This document shows positions 62,042 to 64,000 of a DNA stretch of 64,000 nt, one piece after another (position 1 is the stretch's first letter; every line of letters starts with the position of its first letter). The DNA is from Pirellulaceae bacterium (GTDB lineage: Bacteria > Planctomycetota > Planctomycetia > Pirellulales > Pirellulaceae). A program made the translations under genes and the position numbers. The notes beneath the pieces are model-generated. The model worked only from the letters and a program-made list of their open reading frames with translations. It searched no databases and was not told the origin of the DNA. The stretch is taken from NCBI GenBank assembly GCA_018402565.1, contig JAGYIQ010000007.1:186001-250000 (forward strand). Direction: 5' to 3'.

Positions 62042-63058
62042 CTACTCGCTCAACTCGCCGACAAGGTTCTGTTCGACCAGTGAGCGGATTTCGGCTTTCT
62101 CCCGCTGCAGACTGTGCAGGTAAAACAACTTGGTCAAAGCCGCTTCGACCGTCATGTCGCGGCCGCTGATCACACCCGCATCCCCCATGGCGCGACCGGT
62201 CTCGTAATCGCCAAAACAGACTTTTCCGTGGCCGCATTGGGTCACCGCTACAATCACAACGCCGCGCTGGCAGGCCCGGTCCAATAACTCCAACAAGGGA
62301 CGATTATTGCTGGGCAGATTCCCGGATCCGTAAGCCTCCAGTACCAATCCCTCCAGCGGTTGGTCGAGGAAGTGCTCAACAACCGCCGCGGTGATCCCTG
62401 GAAACAACCGCAACGTGCCGATGTTGGGCGGAGTCAATCGCTGGACCTGCAGCGGTTGTTCGTCCCACGTGATCGGCAGCAAAGCGGCTTCGTTTATTTC
62501 AATCGAGGTACCCGCCACACCCAACCAAGGATAGTTGGGCGAGTCAAATGCCTCGAATCGATGGGCGCTCATTTTTGTCGACCGGCAGCCACGCAGCAGT
62601 CTCCCCGCGAAATACAGGCATACCTCGGGCACCCTGTAGTATCCCGCGATCATCATGGCCGTAATGAGGTTTTCTCTCGCATCATTACGGATTTGGCAGA
62701 GAGGGATCTGCGAACCCGTCAAGATCACCGGCTTCCGCAATCCACGCAGCATCAGTGGCAAGGCGGAAGCCGTGTAGGCCATCGTGTCAGTCCCATGCAA
62801 CACCACAAACCCGTCGAATTCTGCGTAGTTGGACTGGATCGTCTGGGCAATCGGCAGCCAATCGCTCGGGGTCATATTCGAAGAATCCAGCAACGGCGAG
62901 GATTCCATCAACTCGTACGACGGCATCTCGGGGTGCTGGATCTCGGGCATGCGATCCAACTGTTCCAACAAAAAGCCGGGCTGGGGCATAAAACCGCGAC
63001 TACCCGCCGCCATCCCAATCGTGCCGCCCACGTGAATCAACAACAGGCGAGGTTTCAT
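62042..63058 (-). CDS. L-asparaginase (type I-like)
   Basis: A 338-residue amidohydrolase that converts asparagine to aspartate and ammonia. The first catalytic Thr is Thr13 in HVGGTIGM, the second motif is VVLHGTDTMAYTAS (Thr90, Asp91), and ILTGSQIPLCQIRNDARENL is conserved. There is no signal peptide, so it should act in the cytoplasm like E. coli AnsA. Length is standard. The stop is convergent with the small lipoprotein gene three bases away. Confidence 0.93.
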   Translation of the reverse strand: MKPRLLLIHVGGTIGMAAGSRGFMPQPGFLLEQLDRMPEIQHPEMPSYELMESSPLLDSSNMTPSDWLPIAQTIQSNYAEFDGFVVLHGTDTMAYTASALPLMLRGLRKPVILTGSQIPLCQIRNDARENLITAMMIAGYYRVPEVCLYFAGRLLRGCRSTKMSAHRFEAFDSPNYPWLGVAGTSIEINEAALLPITWDEQPLQVQRLTPPNIGTLRLFPGITAAVVEHFLDQPLEGLVLEAYGSGNLPSNNRPLLELLDRACQRGVVIVAVTQCGHGKVCFGDYETGRAMGDAGVISGRDMTVEAALTKLFYLHSLQREKAEIRSLVEQNLVGELSE

Positions 63059-63199
63059 CGACAGGCCTCCGATTGGTCTTGCTGGCTTTACCTGATATTG
63101 CTATACGACCGACGGGTCTGGCGATTGCAGTCATGGCGATCACCCGTCCCGGTTTAAATCGATCAGAACCTCACACCCTGTCTCCCAGGAATGGCAATC

Positions 63200-63517
63200 A
63201 TGTCCGAATCCCAAGATTCTCGTCGACCGGCAGCACCCGTCATCAACGACTCCAAGGCGACGTGCAGCTACGCCAATTTCTGCCGCGTCACCGGTTCTCC
63301 AGAAGAGCTGATCGTCGACTTCGGCCTGAATTCGCAGCCCATGAGCGGCGACGCACAAAACGTCGAGATTACGCAACGCGTCGTGCTCAACTTCTTCACC
63401 GCCAAGCGTCTGCTGCATGCCATGCACATGGCGGTTAGTCGTCACGAACAAGTCTTCGGTGAATTGGAAACCGACATCCAAAAGCGCGTCATCAAGCCCG
63501 CTGAAGCCCGCACTTAG
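63200..63517 (+). CDS. DUF3467 family protein
   Basis: A 105-residue protein with the DUF3467 pattern: YANFCRVTGSPEELIVDFGL and RVVLNFFTAKRLLHAMHMAV. The function of the family is unknown. The ATG at 63200 is preferred because CAGGA ends ten bases upstream; the ATG at 63191 sits directly on that site. It stands alone and converges with trxB. Confidence 0.9.
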   Translation: MSESQDSRRPAAPVINDSKATCSYANFCRVTGSPEELIVDFGLNSQPMSGDAQNVEITQRVVLNFFTAKRLLHAMHMAVSRHEQVFGELETDIQKRVIKPAEART

Positions 63518-63560
63518 GCAGTCATCGCGACTGAGTCTTCGACAAGGCGGTTCACCTGCC

Positions 63561-63581
63561 CCACCGCTCATCGAGCGGTGG
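63561..63581. terminator. Hairpin between convergent DUF3467 and trxB genes
   Basis: CCACCGCTC and GAGCGGTGG form a 9-bp stem with a three-base loop. There is no long T run, so it may serve as a bidirectional transcription brake. Confidence 0.5.
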
Positions 63582-63605
63582 TTGCGGCTCGCCCACGCTC
63601 TGCGA

Positions 63606-64000
63606 CTACTCGTGCTCGGCCAACCAGCGTTCGGCATCCAGGGCCGCCATGCAGCCCGTGCCCGCCGATGTAATCGCTTGGCGATAGTAGTCGTCCGCCA
63701 CGTCACCCGCAGCAAACACACCTTCGATGCTGGTCACCGTTCGGAACGGTTGCTTCCAAACCAGATAACCCTTGTCATTGGTCTCCAACTGACCATCCAA
63801 GAATGTCGTGTTGGGAGTGTGACCAATCGCCAAAAACAAGCCACCGATCTCCCGCGTCTCAGTCGAGTCATCCACCGTGCTCTTGAGTTGGATTCCCGTC
63901 ACGCGATTGCCATCCCCCAAGACTTCCACAACTTCTCGATTCCACAGCATCTCAATCTTTGGATTCGACAATGCTCGCTCGGCCATGATCTTGGAAGCCC
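63606..64000 (-). CDS. trxB: Thioredoxin-disulfide reductase, C-terminal part
   Basis: The frame is open to the window edge, with about 131 codons visible. It reads [20 protein letters not shown], then [17 protein letters not shown] (the FAD/NADPH domain junction) and [34 protein letters not shown], the terminal FAD-binding motif. This is the last third of TrxB, the NADPH-dependent reductase of thioredoxin. The CxxC active site would lie outside the window. Confidence 0.95.
   Translation of the reverse strand, partial: ASKIMAERALSNPKIEMLWNREVVEVLGDGNRVTGIQLKSTVDDSTETREIGGLFLAIGHTPNTTFLDGQLETNDKGYLVWKQPFRTVTSIEGVFAAGDVADDYYRQAITSAGTGCMAALDAERWLAEHE

Overview
The window looks like a chromosomal segment of a Planctomycetota bacterium, probably of the Rhodopirellula/Pirellula type. 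The reasons are a formylglycine-type arylsulfatase with its HAD neighbour, a CxxCH haem protein with a 'PVC-type' beta-propeller, an HExxH protein of DUF1570 type, a degenerate Ser/Thr kinase, S9 and S15 secreted peptidases, several secreted proteins rich in Pro/Ala/Gln, high GC with frequent TTG/GTG starts, and dispersed short repeats of the kind common in these genomes. No rRNA or ordinary tRNA gene was seen. One tmRNA (ssrA) gene is present.

Layout. 1-6600: mntR-sua5 operon, a repeat-filled gap, pgk with a MOSC gene on the minus strand, then an SDR-alpha/beta hydrolase pair. 6700-7207: promoter, ssrA and terminator. 7208-19200: an accessory stretch directly 3' of ssrA. Much of it is visibly AT-richer than its flanks and uses clear AAGGA-type ribosome binding sites. 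It holds a broken helix-turn-helix gene, a PIN toxin with an unusually large partner, a repeat-spacer-repeat resembling a minimal CRISPR array, a methyltransferase pair, an oxidoreductase/SDR/Dps stress cluster, a deaminase-CIA30 pair, remnants of a VOC protein and of an MFS sugar porter, and a GH32 fructan hydrolase. Two families of palindromic or inverted-repeat elements are scattered through it. 19200-28400: housekeeping-like hypotheticals, a secreted HExxH protein, a cyclophilin-Nudix-like pair, a ketosynthase-like protein lacking its catalytic residues beside a GNAT-like gene, and a pseudokinase. 28500-41600: small proteins, YjbQ, lipoproteins and membrane hypotheticals, a Tat metallophosphatase, a DPP-IV-like peptidase with a long 15-bp minisatellite, gltX and an outer-membrane barrel. 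41800-49100: HlyD adaptor, HAD hydrolase, sulfatase and a MASE1-PAS histidine kinase/FixJ-type regulator. 49400-52300: S15 peptidase, an 84-bp tandem repeat array and ribosomal protein bL31. 52450-58822: an ABC ATPase and a 1,843-residue fusion joining an ABC-2 permease, a CPBP (CAAX-type) intramembrane protease and a periplasmic propeller-cytochrome c protein. 59000-64000: TolC-family lipoprotein, small lipoprotein, L-asparaginase, DUF3467 protein and the C-terminal part of trxB.

The most unusual items are the ABC permease-protease-cytochrome fusion, the CTAG-bounded palindromic element family (one copy abuts a broken gene and another supplies a stop codon), the PIN toxin with its 319-residue partner next to ssrA, and a set of proteins that keep a family fold but have lost its catalytic residues (kinase, ketosynthase, Nudix-like). 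All assignments come from reading motifs and gene order; no database search was run.
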